A DNA stretch of 64,000 nt from Nitratireductor thuwali (lineage in GTDB: Bacteria > Pseudomonadota > Alphaproteobacteria > Rhizobiales > Rhizobiaceae): NCBI RefSeq assembly GCF_036621415.1, contig NZ_CP030941.1, forward strand, positions 372,001 through 436,000. The letters are read 5' to 3'. Each line of letters opens with the position of its first letter. Positions within the stretch are counted from its first letter, which is position 1. The position numbers were made by a program, and so were the translations under genes. Under the pieces are notes generated by a model. It made no database searches and was not told where the DNA came from. It saw only the letters and a list, made by a program, of their open reading frames with translations. Below are positions 17,002 to 26,484 of this stretch, piece after piece.

Positions 17002-17235
17002 ATGAACCCGCAGACATTCCGCCAGTGGCTCACCGAGAAGGGCTGCACCTTTGAGGAGACGAAGCGCGAACGCGGAGAAGGCGTGGCGAGCGTCGTCATA
17101 CGCTGCCAGGGACGCCGCAGCGAGATGCCCTACGCCGCCTCCAAGATGGACCTACAGGAAGAGGAGGTGCGGCGGATCCTGCGCGAGCTCGACCTGCCGT
17201 TCGAGGAACTGCCCGGCCCGCAGAGCCGCGTCTGA
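17002..17235 (+). CDS. HicA-like small protein without an adjacent HicB partner
   Basis: A 77-residue protein after a GGGAG ribosome site. The pattern FRQWLTEKGC at the start, then a short basic beta strand (VVIRCQGRRSEMP) and EEVRRILRELDLP, fits the double-stranded-RNA-binding-like fold of HicA mRNA interferases. The usual catalytic His in the GSH-like loop is not obvious, and no HicB antitoxin gene follows; the next gene is YciF-like. It may be a repurposed or non-toxic HicA-fold protein. The family assignment is tentative. Confidence 0.55.
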   Translation: MNPQTFRQWLTEKGCTFEETKRERGEGVASVVIRCQGRRSEMPYAASKMDLQEEEVRRILRELDLPFEELPGPQSRV

Positions 17236-17280
17236 ACGGGCCGGACGAAACACCCGCCCGAGACAGAGGAGAGACCAGCC

Positions 17281-17772
17281 ATGCACGTCACCGATTTTCG
17301 TCAGATGTATCTGACCGAGTTGCAGGAAACCCGATCGCTTGAGGAAATGCTGTCCGACGCCCTGCCGCGGATCGCCGACAAGGCCGCCGACGCCGAGCTG
17401 AAGAACGGCCTTGAGGAGCACGCGTCGCAGACACGCTCTCAACTGGAACGGGTCAGGCGCATGCTGGAGCGGCACGGGGTGGCCCCGCGCGAGCACAAGG
17501 ATCAATCCATGGCGGCGATGGTCGAGGAGGCCGAGAAGTGGGCCGGCATGATCGACGAACCGAACCTGCGCGACGCCGGGCTGATCGCGTCGGCCCAGCG
17601 CATCGAGCACTACGAGATCGCGATCTACGGCACGCTCGCCGCCTGGGCCAAGCAGCTCGGCCTGAACGAGGATCTCGACGAGCTCCTGTCGATCCTTGAC
17701 GAGGAGAAGGCGGAAGACGAGCGGCTCACCACGCTCGCCAAGCGCCAGATCAATCCGCATGCCGTCCAATAG
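17281..17772 (+). CDS. YciE/YciF-family (DUF892) ferritin-like protein
   Basis: Helical protein of 163 residues matching the YciF family, ferritin-like four-helix bundles linked to stress. It has paired metal-ligand motifs typical of the fold: YLTELQETRSLEEML near the N-terminus, LEEHASQTRSQLERV, and AQRIEHYEIAIYGTLAAWA in the third helix. A strong ribosome site (GAGGAGAG) precedes ATG 17281. The genes around it suggest a role in desiccation, osmotic or oxidative stress. Confidence 0.88.
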   Translation: MHVTDFRQMYLTELQETRSLEEMLSDALPRIADKAADAELKNGLEEHASQTRSQLERVRRMLERHGVAPREHKDQSMAAMVEEAEKWAGMIDEPNLRDAGLIASAQRIEHYEIAIYGTLAAWAKQLGLNEDLDELLSILDEEKAEDERLTTLAKRQINPHAVQ

Positions 17773-18015
17773 ATGTTTGGTCCCGGCATTTTCTGGAGCG
17801 GATCGAGGGTGAGCAAGACTGCGCACAACATCGCTTTTTCGATGCACCGGCCAACAGCCCTTTCAGGCGTAGTTGCGCCATCCGCCTTGGCCGTGATCGA
17901 GAAGGCCGATGCGAAGGGCAGCAGAAGGACTGCCTCGGATGAATAGCGGCAATCGGCGGAGAAAGGGGCTCGCTCCAGGGCGGCCCCCTTAACGCAAGCG
18001 CAAAGGGAGGAACAA

Positions 18016-18570
18016 ATGCCGAAAGCAAGAATGAACCGGGCGCTCCGTCTGGCGGGCATCATGGCCGCGCTCGGTGTTGCGACACCGGCTCTGGGTCAGG
18101 ACCAAAGGCCGCCATTCGGCGGCCCTGAGGAAGTAGACTTTGCCGAAGAGCTTTGGCAGGCGCTGGAGCAGAGGGGAATTGTCGGCGAGGAAGCCATCCA
18201 GACGCATCCCTATGCCGGAACCTCAATGCACGGTCCGGTGATCCAGTACATCTCGGGGACGGTCAGCGTAGGCGGCCGGACCGGTACCTTTATCCTCAAG
18301 CGCAACTATCGCGGGGAAGATCTCTCGGTGGAGGAGACCTTCAAGAATCCGCTGCGCAATTTTGATTCCATGGGAGTGATGTTCCGCCGCGAGGAGGGAT
18401 ATGCGCCCGAAAGCCGCGACTGGTTCTGGGTGAAGTACATGCCGGACGGGATGGTGGCCAATACACCCGACGGCGCCAAGATGGCAGGCAAGGTCGGCGC
18501 CTGCATCGGTTGCCATCAGCCGGCGGAAGGCGCCGACTTCGTCTTCAGCCACGACCGCTTCGCCCGGTAG
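18016..18570 (+). CDS. periplasmic cytochrome P460-family protein
   Basis: A 184-residue exported protein. A Sec signal peptide (basic start, RLAGIMAALGVATPALG, cleavage near residue 27) is followed by a beta-rich domain. The haem c site is CIGCH near the C-terminus, in the context of WFWVKYMPDG upstream and FVFSHDRF downstream, which fits cytochrome P460 and cytochrome c'-beta. Family members bind or oxidise small nitrogen species such as NO and hydroxylamine. GGGAGGA precedes the start. The 240 bases upstream contain no recognised gene. Confidence 0.82.
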   Translation: MPKARMNRALRLAGIMAALGVATPALGQDQRPPFGGPEEVDFAEELWQALEQRGIVGEEAIQTHPYAGTSMHGPVIQYISGTVSVGGRTGTFILKRNYRGEDLSVEETFKNPLRNFDSMGVMFRREEGYAPESRDWFWVKYMPDGMVANTPDGAKMAGKVGACIGCHQPAEGADFVFSHDRFAR

Positions 18571-18694
18571 GGCCAAAGCCCGCCAGGACGAGCCGGGTCG
18601 CAAGCCGTTCCCGTCCGGCCCCGTACGCCCGCACTGTCGCAGGCGTTTGCGTCGCGCCATTGCCAAATCACCGGCGTTGGGCGAAGTTCCGGCG

Positions 18695-19498
18695 ATGTGG
18701 CTCCTGAAACTGACGCTGGCGCTCGCGGGACTATACGCGCTCGTCGCCGCTGTCGCCTATATCCTTCAGACCTGGCTGATCTTTCCGGCCGGCCTTGCCG
18801 CTTTCGGACCCGAACTGCCTGACGAAGCGCGCCGTGTCGAACTGGCAACGAAGGACGGCGCGCAGATCGTCCTGGTGCGCCTGCCGGCGGAGCGTCCGGC
18901 AGCCGGACGACGGCCGGTCCTGCTGGGCTTCGGCGGCAATGCCTGGAACGCCGACGCGCTTGTCCTGATGCTGCGCCGGATATTTCCCGAGCACGAGGTC
19001 GCCGCGCTGCACTACCGCGGATATGGGCCGAGCGGCGGGCGCCCCTCGGCGGCCGCCTTGTTCGACGATGCCCGGCGTGCGTATGATCACCTGGCCGGCG
19101 AGGCCGAAGCCGACGTCGTCGCAATCGGCCTCAGCCTCGGCGCTGCGGTTGCAGTGGATCTGGCAGCCGCCCGGCCTTTGCAGGGCATCGTCATGGTGAC
19201 CCCATTCGATTCGCTCAAGAACCTTGCCGCTCACCACTATCCGTGGCTGCCAGTGCGCCTCTTGCTGCGGCATCGCATGGAGACGGCACGAACCTTGCGC
19301 GATCTCGACGTGCCGGTGGCGGTGATCACGGCGGAAAACGACAGCATCGTTCCCGCGGCACGCTCGGCGCCCGTTCGCCGGGCGGCCGGCGACCTGCGCG
19401 AGAACATCACGATCGCCTCCGGACACAACGACCTTTATGACCATCCCGACTTTGCCGCGGCGCTTCGCAGCTCCGTGGCGGCGGTCAGCGTCGATTAA
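18695..19498 (+). CDS. membrane-anchored alpha/beta hydrolase (BEM46-like)
   Basis: A 267-residue protein with an N-terminal hydrophobic anchor (WLLKLTLALAGLYALVAAVAY) and an alpha/beta hydrolase domain. The nucleophile elbow is GLSLG, an acidic residue lies in VITAENDSIVP, and the catalytic His is in IASGHNDLYDHP. The oxyanion region is LLGFGGNAWNAD. ATG 18695 was chosen over an upstream ATG because it begins the membrane anchor. Family members hydrolyse acyl or ester bonds; no substrate can be proposed. Confidence 0.8.
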   Translation: MWLLKLTLALAGLYALVAAVAYILQTWLIFPAGLAAFGPELPDEARRVELATKDGAQIVLVRLPAERPAAGRRPVLLGFGGNAWNADALVLMLRRIFPEHEVAALHYRGYGPSGGRPSAAALFDDARRAYDHLAGEAEADVVAIGLSLGAAVAVDLAAARPLQGIVMVTPFDSLKNLAAHHYPWLPVRLLLRHRMETARTLRDLDVPVAVITAENDSIVPAARSAPVRRAAGDLRENITIASGHNDLYDHPDFAAALRSSVAAVSVD

Positions 19499-19582
19499 TG
19501 TCTATCAGGCTCATTTCCTCGATCGAACGAGCATCAGGCAGTTCCTGGAGCCGCCTTGCATCGACCAATGAGCGGGAGCTGG

Positions 19583-19987
19583 CTACCGGGCAAAGGACAG
19601 CAGGTGCGACGTGCGCTTGCTGAAGCCCAGCTTGCTGTAGAACGGCACGACCTGCTCGGGGCAGTACAGCTCGAAGCTGCGAACGTTGGCAAGCGCCTCG
19701 TGGCCTATGATGCGGCTGACGATCGCCTGGCCCACGCCACGCCCCCGAAACCCCTCGTGAACGATCACGTCGAATATCAGCGCCTTGAACGTGAAGTCGG
19801 TCAAAACCCTGGCAAAACCGACCAGCCTCCCATCCTCGGCGCAGCATCCAACGGCAAGGTCGGAATGCTCGATCATGCGCATGACGTCGTCGAATTGCCG
19901 GCCCTGGGTCCACCATTCCTTGCGGTAGATTTCGTACAGTTCCTGCTGCCGGAAACCCTTGAACGTATCGATCCAATCATATTGCAT
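19583..19987 (-). CDS. GNAT-family N-acetyltransferase
   Basis: A 134-residue protein with the acetyl-CoA binding motif VHEGFRGRGVGQAIVSRII and the C-terminal FYSKLGF strand of GNAT enzymes. It is convergent with the hydrolase gene. The small size and lack of specificity motifs leave the acceptor (amino acid, amine or protein) unknown. The start at 19987 gives a complete fold; longer in-frame extensions look non-coding. The 286 bases between it and the transporter at 20274 contain no gene or strong terminator that I can see. Confidence 0.82.
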   Translation of the reverse strand: MQYDWIDTFKGFRQQELYEIYRKEWWTQGRQFDDVMRMIEHSDLAVGCCAEDGRLVGFARVLTDFTFKALIFDVIVHEGFRGRGVGQAIVSRIIGHEALANVRSFELYCPEQVVPFYSKLGFSKRTSHLLSFAR

Positions 19988-20273
19988 TGAATTCTTCCGG
20001 CTCTGTTTTTCCAACTGGCCCGCCTCTCCCGTCGACGCCGATTGCGTCCCAACCTTCCCCGTACAATGACGACGGGAGAATCCGCCCGCCTCCGCCCCCC
20101 AATCGGGCAATGTTAAAGCATGGCCGCGCGCCATGGAAAGCCGCTTGCGCCGTGCGATTGCGCAAGATCGGCTTCGCGGATGCGCCTCTGGCACGGTCAG
20201 CGCGGGCCACTGGCCGTTTGACGCCCGCGAGGCGGCGGCGGTAAGAACCGGGTCCAACTTGTTCGAGGACATC

Positions 20274-21257
20274 ATGGCCGGCCTGGCGGCAGCACCTCTT
20301 TCCATGCTCGGCCATGCGGCGCGACACGCTCCCTGGCTGCTGATCGGCGGGCTGATCCTCGGTATCGCCTCGCCGGAGCTCGCCCGGCTGCTCAAACCGT
20401 GGATCGCCGAGATGATCGCGGCGATGCTGTTTCTGGCGGCGTTCCGCGTCGGCCCCCGCCAATTGGTGGGCGCGGGGCGCGACCTGCGGCATTCGCTGAG
20501 CGCCGTGCTGACGCTTCAACTGGCCCTGCCCGTCATCGTCGCGGTCGTTCTCAACGCGATGGGCATCGACGGGGCGCTCGCCATGGCGCTGCTGCTGATG
20601 ACGGCGGCGGCACCGATTTCCGGCAGCCCCAATCTCGCGATCATCATGGGCGGCGATCCCGCGCCCTCGCTCAGGCTTTTGAGCGTGGCGACGGCGATCC
20701 TGCCGCTGACGGTCATTCCCGTCTTCTGGCTGAGTCCGGCGCTGGGCTCGCCCGGCGAGATATTGGCCGCCGCCGGAAAGCTACTCGCCGTCATAGCCGC
20801 CTCCGTCGCCGCCGCGGTCGTCTTGCGCCGCCTGGTCATGCCCGATCCGCGTGTCGAGCAGATCAAGGCGATCGACGGACTGTCCGCGATCGTCATGGCG
20901 GCGGTGGTCGTCGGGCTCATGTCGGCGGTGGGCGATGCGGTTTTTGAGAGGCCCGCTCTTCTCGTCTTCAACCTGGCCGTGGCCTTTGCCGCCAATCTGG
21001 CGCTGCAGGTCGCCGCCTTGCTGACAAGCGGGCGCTTCCTGAGCGCCGAGGGCAGCGTTTCCGTGGCGATTGCCGCCGGCAACCGGAACATTGCGCTTTT
21101 CCTCACGGCGCTGCCGGCCGCGATAACCGATCCGCTGCTCCTGTTCATCGGCTGCTATCAGATACCGATGTATCTGACGCCGATGATGCTGGGACGGCTC
21201 TACCGCCGGCGCATCGCCCACGGCCGGCAGCCGACCGAAGCGGGAGCGGCCGAGTGA
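20274..21257 (+). CDS. bile acid:sodium symporter (BASS)-family transporter
   Basis: Inner-membrane protein of 327 residues with about nine to ten hydrophobic helices. The paired discontinuous helices of the BASS fold are visible around [20 protein letters not shown] and [19 protein letters not shown]. Such bacterial carriers move organic anions with sodium. ATG 20274 begins the hydrophobic core; an upstream in-frame ATG adds 47 basic, unconserved residues. The stop overlaps the sfsA GTG start by four bases, so they share a transcript, although no functional link is known. Confidence 0.8.
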   Translation: MAGLAAAPLSMLGHAARHAPWLLIGGLILGIASPELARLLKPWIAEMIAAMLFLAAFRVGPRQLVGAGRDLRHSLSAVLTLQLALPVIVAVVLNAMGIDGALAMALLLMTAAAPISGSPNLAIIMGGDPAPSLRLLSVATAILPLTVIPVFWLSPALGSPGEILAAAGKLLAVIAASVAAAVVLRRLVMPDPRVEQIKAIDGLSAIVMAAVVVGLMSAVGDAVFERPALLVFNLAVAFAANLALQVAALLTSGRFLSAEGSVSVAIAAGNRNIALFLTALPAAITDPLLLFIGCYQIPMYLTPMMLGRLYRRRIAHGRQPTEAGAAE

Positions 21258-21961
21258 AGTTTCCCACTCCCCTGATCGAGGCCCGGCTCATCCGGCGCTA
21301 CAAGCGGTTCCTTGCCGATGTGGAGATGGCGGACGGATCGATGATCACCGCCGCCGTTCCCAATACCGGCTCCATGCTCGGCCTCACCGCGCCGGGCTCG
21401 CGCGTGTTCTTGTCGCAGTCGGCCAATCCGAAGCGCAAATACGCCCACACGCTGGAGGTGGTGGAGGCCGACGGCACGCTTGTCGGCGTCAACACGGGAC
21501 TGCCCAACAGGCTGGCCGCAGAAGCCATCCGCGCCGGCATCGTCGACGATCTTGGAGAGTACCCCACCCTGCGCCCCGAGCAGCGTTACGGCGAACGCTC
21601 CCGCATCGACTTCCTGCTCGAGCACCCCGCCCGCCCGCCGGCCTATGTGGAGGTCAAGAACGTCCACTTCATGCGCGAGCGCGGACTTGCCGAATTCCCC
21701 GACACGGTGACCGCCCGCGGCGCGCGGCACCTCGACGAACTGGCGTCGATGCGCCGGAACGGGGCGCGTGCGATCATGATTTATGTCGTGCAGCGCGGCG
21801 ACTGCGACCGCTTCCGCCTGTGCAGCGATCTCGACCCGCAATATTGCACCGCATATGCGCGGGCGCACGCTGCCGGGGTTGAAGCTTTCGTGCTACGATG
21901 CCAAATCAATGAGCTTGAGATCGCGCCCGAGCGCTTGATTGAAATGGACATGTTACGCTGA
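21254..21961 (+). CDS. sfsA: SfsA family DNA/RNA nuclease (sugar fermentation stimulation protein)
   Basis: A 235-residue cytoplasmic protein with the SfsA hallmarks: [22 protein letters not shown] at the N-terminus (OB-fold), [20 protein letters not shown], and the PD-(D/E)xK-like core RIDFLL followed by VEVKNV. It begins with GTG overlapping the previous stop (GTGA). The order sfsA-map-radC found here is common in Rhizobiales. Its biological role is poorly defined, although nuclease activity is attributed to the family. Confidence 0.92.
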   Translation: MKFPTPLIEARLIRRYKRFLADVEMADGSMITAAVPNTGSMLGLTAPGSRVFLSQSANPKRKYAHTLEVVEADGTLVGVNTGLPNRLAAEAIRAGIVDDLGEYPTLRPEQRYGERSRIDFLLEHPARPPAYVEVKNVHFMRERGLAEFPDTVTARGARHLDELASMRRNGARAIMIYVVQRGDCDRFRLCSDLDPQYCTAYARAHAAGVEAFVLRCQINELEIAPERLIEMDMLR

Positions 21962-22788
21962 TGGTCACCTATCTCGACGCCGACACCGCGCCTTTGCGCA
22001 ATACGGGCCAGATCAGGCTTTACGGGGAAGATGGGTTCGCCGGCATGCGCAAGGCATCGCAGCTCACCGCGCGCTGCCTGGACGAACTCGTCTCCATCGT
22101 GCAGCCCGGCGTGACCACCGCGACCATCGACCGGTTCGTCTTCGAGTTCGGCATGGACCACGGGGCCCTGCCGGCGACGCTGAACTATCGCGGCTACACC
22201 AAATCCTCCTGCACGTCGATAAACCACGTCGTGTGCCACGGCATACCGGACCAGAAGCCGCTGAGGGAAGGCGACATCGTCAATATCGACGTGACCTATA
22301 TCCTCGACGGCTGGCACGGCGATTCCAGCCGCATGTACCCGGTCGGCAAGATCAAGCGCGCCGCCGAGCGCCTGCTGGAAGTCACCCATGAATGCCTGAT
22401 GCGCGGCATCGACGCGGTGAAGCCCGGTACGCGCACCGGCGCCATCGGCGCGGCGATCCAGACCTATGCCGAGGCGGAGCGCTGCTCGGTCGTGCGCGAT
22501 TTCTGCGGCCATGGGTTGGGGCTTCTCTTCCACGACGCACCCAATATCCTGCACTATGGCAGCCCCAATGAGGGGGTGGAGATGAAACCGGGCATGATCT
22601 TCACCATCGAGCCGATGATCAATCTGGGCCGGCCCCATGTGAAGGTTCTTTCCGACGGCTGGACCGCGGTCACCCGCGACCGTTCCCTGTCGGCCCAATA
22701 CGAGCACAGCGTCGGCGTCACCGAAAACGGCTGCGAAGTGTTCACTCTCTCCCCCGGCGGGCTGGACCGTCCGGGGCTCGCCGCCTAA
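21961..22788 (+). CDS. map: type I methionine aminopeptidase
   Basis: A 275-residue enzyme removing N-terminal methionine from nascent proteins. The five metal ligands of the pita-bread fold are recognisable: Asp in [10 protein letters not shown], Asp in WHGDSSRM, His in [10 protein letters not shown], Glu in FTIEPMI and Glu in [11 protein letters not shown] 21961 overlaps the sfsA stop (TGATG). Length and motifs fit a fully functional housekeeping enzyme. Confidence 0.95.
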   Translation: MVTYLDADTAPLRNTGQIRLYGEDGFAGMRKASQLTARCLDELVSIVQPGVTTATIDRFVFEFGMDHGALPATLNYRGYTKSSCTSINHVVCHGIPDQKPLREGDIVNIDVTYILDGWHGDSSRMYPVGKIKRAAERLLEVTHECLMRGIDAVKPGTRTGAIGAAIQTYAEAERCSVVRDFCGHGLGLLFHDAPNILHYGSPNEGVEMKPGMIFTIEPMINLGRPHVKVLSDGWTAVTRDRSLSAQYEHSVGVTENGCEVFTLSPGGLDRPGLAA

Positions 22789-22820
22789 GATGCCGGCGTG
22801 ACCCTGAGGCGGGAGTGGCA

Positions 22821-23588
22821 ATGAGCGGCGGCGACGAGCGATTGTTTTTCAGCGAAGGCGCGCCTTCCGCGCCGGAGATCGACCTTGCGAAGGTCGAGGC
22901 CGCCCCCTCCTCCAGCAGGAAGCATTTCGAAGGCCACCGCGACCGGCTGCGGCAGCGCTTCGAGGAAGCCGGCGCCGATGCGCTCGCCGATTACGAGCTT
23001 CTGGAAATGCTGCTGTTCCGCTCCATTCCCCGCGCCGACACCAAGGCGCCGGCGAAGGCCCTGCTCGAGCGCTTCGGCTCCATCGGCGAGGTGCTGGGCG
23101 CGCCGGCCAGCCGCCTGCGCGAGGTCAAGGGCATCGGCCATGCCGCGGCGCTCGATATCAGGCTCGCCGCCGCCCTCACCCAGCGCATGCTGAAGAACGA
23201 GCTGCGCGGCAAGCAGGTGCTTTCCTCCTGGTCGAAGGTCCTCGAATATTGCCGGGCGACCATGGCCTTCGAGGACCGCGAACAGCTCCGCATTCTCTTT
23301 CTCGACAAGAAGAACGCGCTCATCCGCGACGAGCGCCAGCAGACGGGCACGGTCGACCACACGCCCGTCTATCCGCGCGAGGTGGTGAGGCGCGCGCTGG
23401 AACTATCGGCAACCGCCATCATCCTGGTCCACAACCACCCGTCCGGCGATCCGACGCCCTCGCGGGCGGATATCGAGATGACCAAGACGCTCATCGAGAC
23501 GGCAAAGCCGCTGGGCATCGCGATCCACGACCACATCATCATCGGCAAGGACGGCCACGCCTCCCTGAAGGGGATGCAGCTTATCTGA
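22821..23588 (+). CDS. radC: RadC family (JAB/MPN domain) protein
   Basis: A 255-residue protein. An N-terminal helix-hairpin-helix region ([21 protein letters not shown]) precedes the MPN domain, whose JAMM zinc motif is [14 protein letters not shown]. Despite the historical name, a repair function is not established. ATG 22821 follows a GGGAG site; a GTG two codons earlier is possible. It is convergent with nasA, with only about ten bases between stops. Confidence 0.92.
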   Translation: MSGGDERLFFSEGAPSAPEIDLAKVEAAPSSSRKHFEGHRDRLRQRFEEAGADALADYELLEMLLFRSIPRADTKAPAKALLERFGSIGEVLGAPASRLREVKGIGHAAALDIRLAAALTQRMLKNELRGKQVLSSWSKVLEYCRATMAFEDREQLRILFLDKKNALIRDERQQTGTVDHTPVYPREVVRRALELSATAIILVHNHPSGDPTPSRADIEMTKTLIETAKPLGIAIHDHIIIGKDGHASLKGMQLI

Positions 23589-23598
23589 GACGCGCGGC

Positions 23599-26262
23599 CT
23601 ACTCGGCCGCGATGATCCGGGCGGCGTCGATGATCCCCTTGATCTCGGCGCGGCATGAGCCGCAATTGGTGCCGGCGGAAGTGGCCTTCCCGACAGCCTC
23701 GACGGAACCGCAGCCGGCGCGGATGGCGGCGGCGATGTCGTTGACCCCGACGCCGAAGCAGGAGCACACGATTGCGCCGGGATCCGGCCGGTCCGCCCCC
23801 GCCCTGCCCGCGATCACGCGGAAGCGGCTGCGCGGATCGTCATGGCAGGCGGCGAGCTGTTCCACCGCAAATCCGCGCGAGACGGCCACCGGCTCGCGCG
23901 ATAGATGGAGCGCGCCCACCAGTCGCGCCCCGTCGAAGGCGGCCAGCCGGTGATCGCCCCTGCGCGCATCGTGATAGGCAATCGTTTCGACCGCGCTGTC
24001 TTCGGACAGTCCCAGGACACGGCGGAAGAAGGCGTCGGGCGCTTCGATCTTCGCGGCGAACGCCATCTCCGTGCGCCAGCCCTCCTTTGCCCGCGCCATC
24101 GCCCAATAATCGGCGTCCCGCATGTCGGGCCTGCGCGCGCTAACAGCAAATCCGTAGAGGGCAGCGGCGAAACGGCTGATCCTGACGGCGACGTTCTTCA
24201 GCGCCGGCTGGCCGGAAAACGGGTCGGTGACCGGGGCCGCTACGGCGCCGATGCGGCCGCTGGCGGCATACCGGTCGGTCCAGTGCATCGGCACGAAGAC
24301 GGAACCGCGCCGCTGTCGGTCGGTCAAAAGTGCGCGGACGACGACCGATCCGTGAGGACTTTCAATCCGGACAAGCTCCGCCTCGGCGATGCCGAGGCGG
24401 GCGGCGTCCGCGGGGTGAAGCTCGCCATAGGGTTCGGCCATGTGGGCGGAAAGGCGGGCGCTCTTGCCCGTGCGGGTGAGCGTGTGCCAGTGATCGCGGA
24501 CACGGCCGGTGTTGAGCGTCCAGGGATAGTCCTTGCCTGTGACGTCTCGCGGCTGTGGATGCACCGGGACGAAGCGCGCCTTACGGTCGGCGTGGAAAAA
24601 GCCGCCTTCACTGAAGAACCGCGTCCGGCGGCGGTCTTCGCCGGCCCGCTGCGGCCACTGGAAAGGCGCCATCCCGTCATATTCGCTCTGCGATATGCCC
24701 GAATAGGCGCCGATGTCGAAATCGCGCGCGCCCGCATTCTCCAATGCCGAAAGAGCGGCATGCTCGCGGAAGATCTCGGCCGCATTGCGAAAGCCGAACG
24801 CCCTGGCAAAACCCATGCGCTTGCCGACTTCCGCCAATTGCCACCAATCGGGCCTGGCCTCGCCGGGCAACGGCAGGAAAGCGCGCTGACGCGAAATGCG
24901 GCGCTCCGAATTGGTCACCGTGCCGTCCTTCTCGCCCCAGGCCGCCGAAGGCAGCTTCACATGGGCATGGGCCAGTGTATCGGTATCGGCCACGACATCG
25001 GAAACCACCACCAGCGGGCAGGCCTTCAGCGCCGCCGCCACGGCATCGGCATCCGGCATGCTGTCGACGGGATTGGTCGCCATGATCCAGATCGCCCTGA
25101 TGCGCCCCTCCGCCACGGCCTGGAACATCTCCACTGCCTTGAGGCCCGGCTTGTCGGCGATGCGCGGCGCGTTCCAGAAGCGCTGGACGAGATCGCGGTG
25201 CGAAGCGTTCTCGATGTCCATATGGGCGGCGAGCATGTTGGCAAGCCCGCCCACCTCGCGGCCGCCCATGGCGTTGGGCTGTCCGGTGACCGAGAAAGGG
25301 CCCATGCCCGGCCGTCCGATCCGGCCCGTCGCCAAATGGCAATTGATGATGGCGTTGACCTTAACTGTGCCGGAGACGGCCTGGTTGACCCCCTGGCTGT
25401 AGACCGTCACCACACGCTCGGTAGCCGCAAAGAGCTGGAAGAACGCCTCGACCTCGCCGACGACGAGCCCGGATTCGCTTGCGACGCGGTCGGGGCTGAA
25501 TTCGGACGCCGCTTCCAGAGCCGTGTTGAATCCCTGCGTGTACTTTTCGATATAGGTCTTTGAAACGATGCCGTTTTCCCAGATGTGCCGGAGCAGGCCG
25601 GCGAACAAAGCGGTATCGCCGTCCGGTGCGATCGCGAGATGCTGGTCGGCGATATCGGCCGTCATCGTGCGGCGCGGATCGATTAGCACGACCTTCATCG
25701 AAGGCCGCTTCTCCTTGGCGGCCGCGAGGCGCTGGTAGAGAACTGGGTGGCACCAAGCGAGATTGGAGCCGGTGATGACGACGAGGTCGGCCTGCTCCAG
25801 GTCCTCATAGGTTCCCGGCACCGTGTCCGAACCGAAGGCGCGGCGGTGACCGGCAACGGAAGACGCCATGCACAGCCGCGAATTGGTGTCGATATTGGCC
25901 GCACCGACGAAACCCTTCATCAGCTTGTTTGCGACGTAGTAGTCTTCGGTGAGGATTTGCCCGGAGACGTAGAAGGCGACCGAACCGGGACCGTACGCGG
26001 CGATGGTCTCGCGAAAGCCCCGCGCCACATGGTCCAGCGCCGCGTCCCAGCTTGCCCGCTTTCCGTCGATCTCGGGATAGAGCAGCCGGTCATCCAGGCT
26101 CATCGTCTCCCCCAGCGCCGACCCCTTGGAGCAGAGCCGGCCGAAATTGGCCGGATGCTCCGGATCGCCGGCGACTTCCAGCGAGCCGTCGGGCTGGGGC
26201 TTGGCGAGCACGCCGCAGCCAACGCCGCAGTAGGGACACGTTGTGCGAACCGGCTCAGGCAT
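23599..26262 (-). CDS. nasA: assimilatory nitrate reductase catalytic subunit
   Basis: Cytoplasmic molybdoenzyme of 887 residues reducing nitrate to nitrite. An N-terminal [4Fe-4S] site (Cys9, Cys12, Cys16 in CPYCGVGC, plus Cys44) is followed by the bis-MGD molybdopterin domains, including NTNSRLCMASSVAG, whose Cys lies at the Mo-ligand position. A C-terminal BFD-type [2Fe-2S] domain has CSC and NCGSC pairs. No Tat signal, which fits an assimilatory enzyme. ATG 26262 was chosen; an upstream start would add seven residues. It is the last gene of the nrt-nir-nas operon. Confidence 0.95.
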   Translation of the reverse strand: MPEPVRTTCPYCGVGCGVLAKPQPDGSLEVAGDPEHPANFGRLCSKGSALGETMSLDDRLLYPEIDGKRASWDAALDHVARGFRETIAAYGPGSVAFYVSGQILTEDYYVANKLMKGFVGAANIDTNSRLCMASSVAGHRRAFGSDTVPGTYEDLEQADLVVITGSNLAWCHPVLYQRLAAAKEKRPSMKVVLIDPRRTMTADIADQHLAIAPDGDTALFAGLLRHIWENGIVSKTYIEKYTQGFNTALEAASEFSPDRVASESGLVVGEVEAFFQLFAATERVVTVYSQGVNQAVSGTVKVNAIINCHLATGRIGRPGMGPFSVTGQPNAMGGREVGGLANMLAAHMDIENASHRDLVQRFWNAPRIADKPGLKAVEMFQAVAEGRIRAIWIMATNPVDSMPDADAVAAALKACPLVVVSDVVADTDTLAHAHVKLPSAAWGEKDGTVTNSERRISRQRAFLPLPGEARPDWWQLAEVGKRMGFARAFGFRNAAEIFREHAALSALENAGARDFDIGAYSGISQSEYDGMAPFQWPQRAGEDRRRTRFFSEGGFFHADRKARFVPVHPQPRDVTGKDYPWTLNTGRVRDHWHTLTRTGKSARLSAHMAEPYGELHPADAARLGIAEAELVRIESPHGSVVVRALLTDRQRRGSVFVPMHWTDRYAASGRIGAVAAPVTDPFSGQPALKNVAVRISRFAAALYGFAVSARRPDMRDADYWAMARAKEGWRTEMAFAAKIEAPDAFFRRVLGLSEDSAVETIAYHDARRGDHRLAAFDGARLVGALHLSREPVAVSRGFAVEQLAACHDDPRSRFRVIAGRAGADRPDPGAIVCSCFGVGVNDIAAAIRAGCGSVEAVGKATSAGTNCGSCRAEIKGIIDAARIIAAE

Positions 26263-26288
26263 GGGAGATACTCTTCCCCGCATGGACC

Positions 26289-26458
26289 ACCGTCATCCCG
26301 GCCGACCGCAGGAAGAGCCGGGACCCATTGAGAGACATGGCCGGGTTCCGCAGGAAGCGCGGGAGGTGCCAATATGCGCTGGGATGAGGACCGGGCCGTG
26401 CTCTACGACGCTCTTCCAATAGGTCCCGGATAGCCCTTCGGGCTTCCGGGATGACGGT
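26289..26458. repeat. palindromic intergenic repeat between nirD and nasA
   Basis: Perfect 13-bp outer arms ACCGTCATCCCGG (26289-26301) and CCGGGATGACGGT (26446-26458) enclose a second inverted pair, CCGGGACCCATT and AATAGGTCCCGG (11 of 12 matching). The GTCATCCCGG arm recalls interspersed palindromes common in Rhizobiales. It fills most of the gap between two co-directional genes, so the nas transcript would fold here. It could stabilise the upstream nirBD message or reduce nasA expression. No coding frame spans it. Confidence 0.6.
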
Positions 26459-26484
26459 GCTGGTTGCATGTTCTCGCAAAGCTT

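Noticed and set aside
23905..25563. A 552-codon plus-strand frame opposite nasA
   Set aside because: Same reasoning: shadow of the molybdoenzyme gene with no recognisable protein features.
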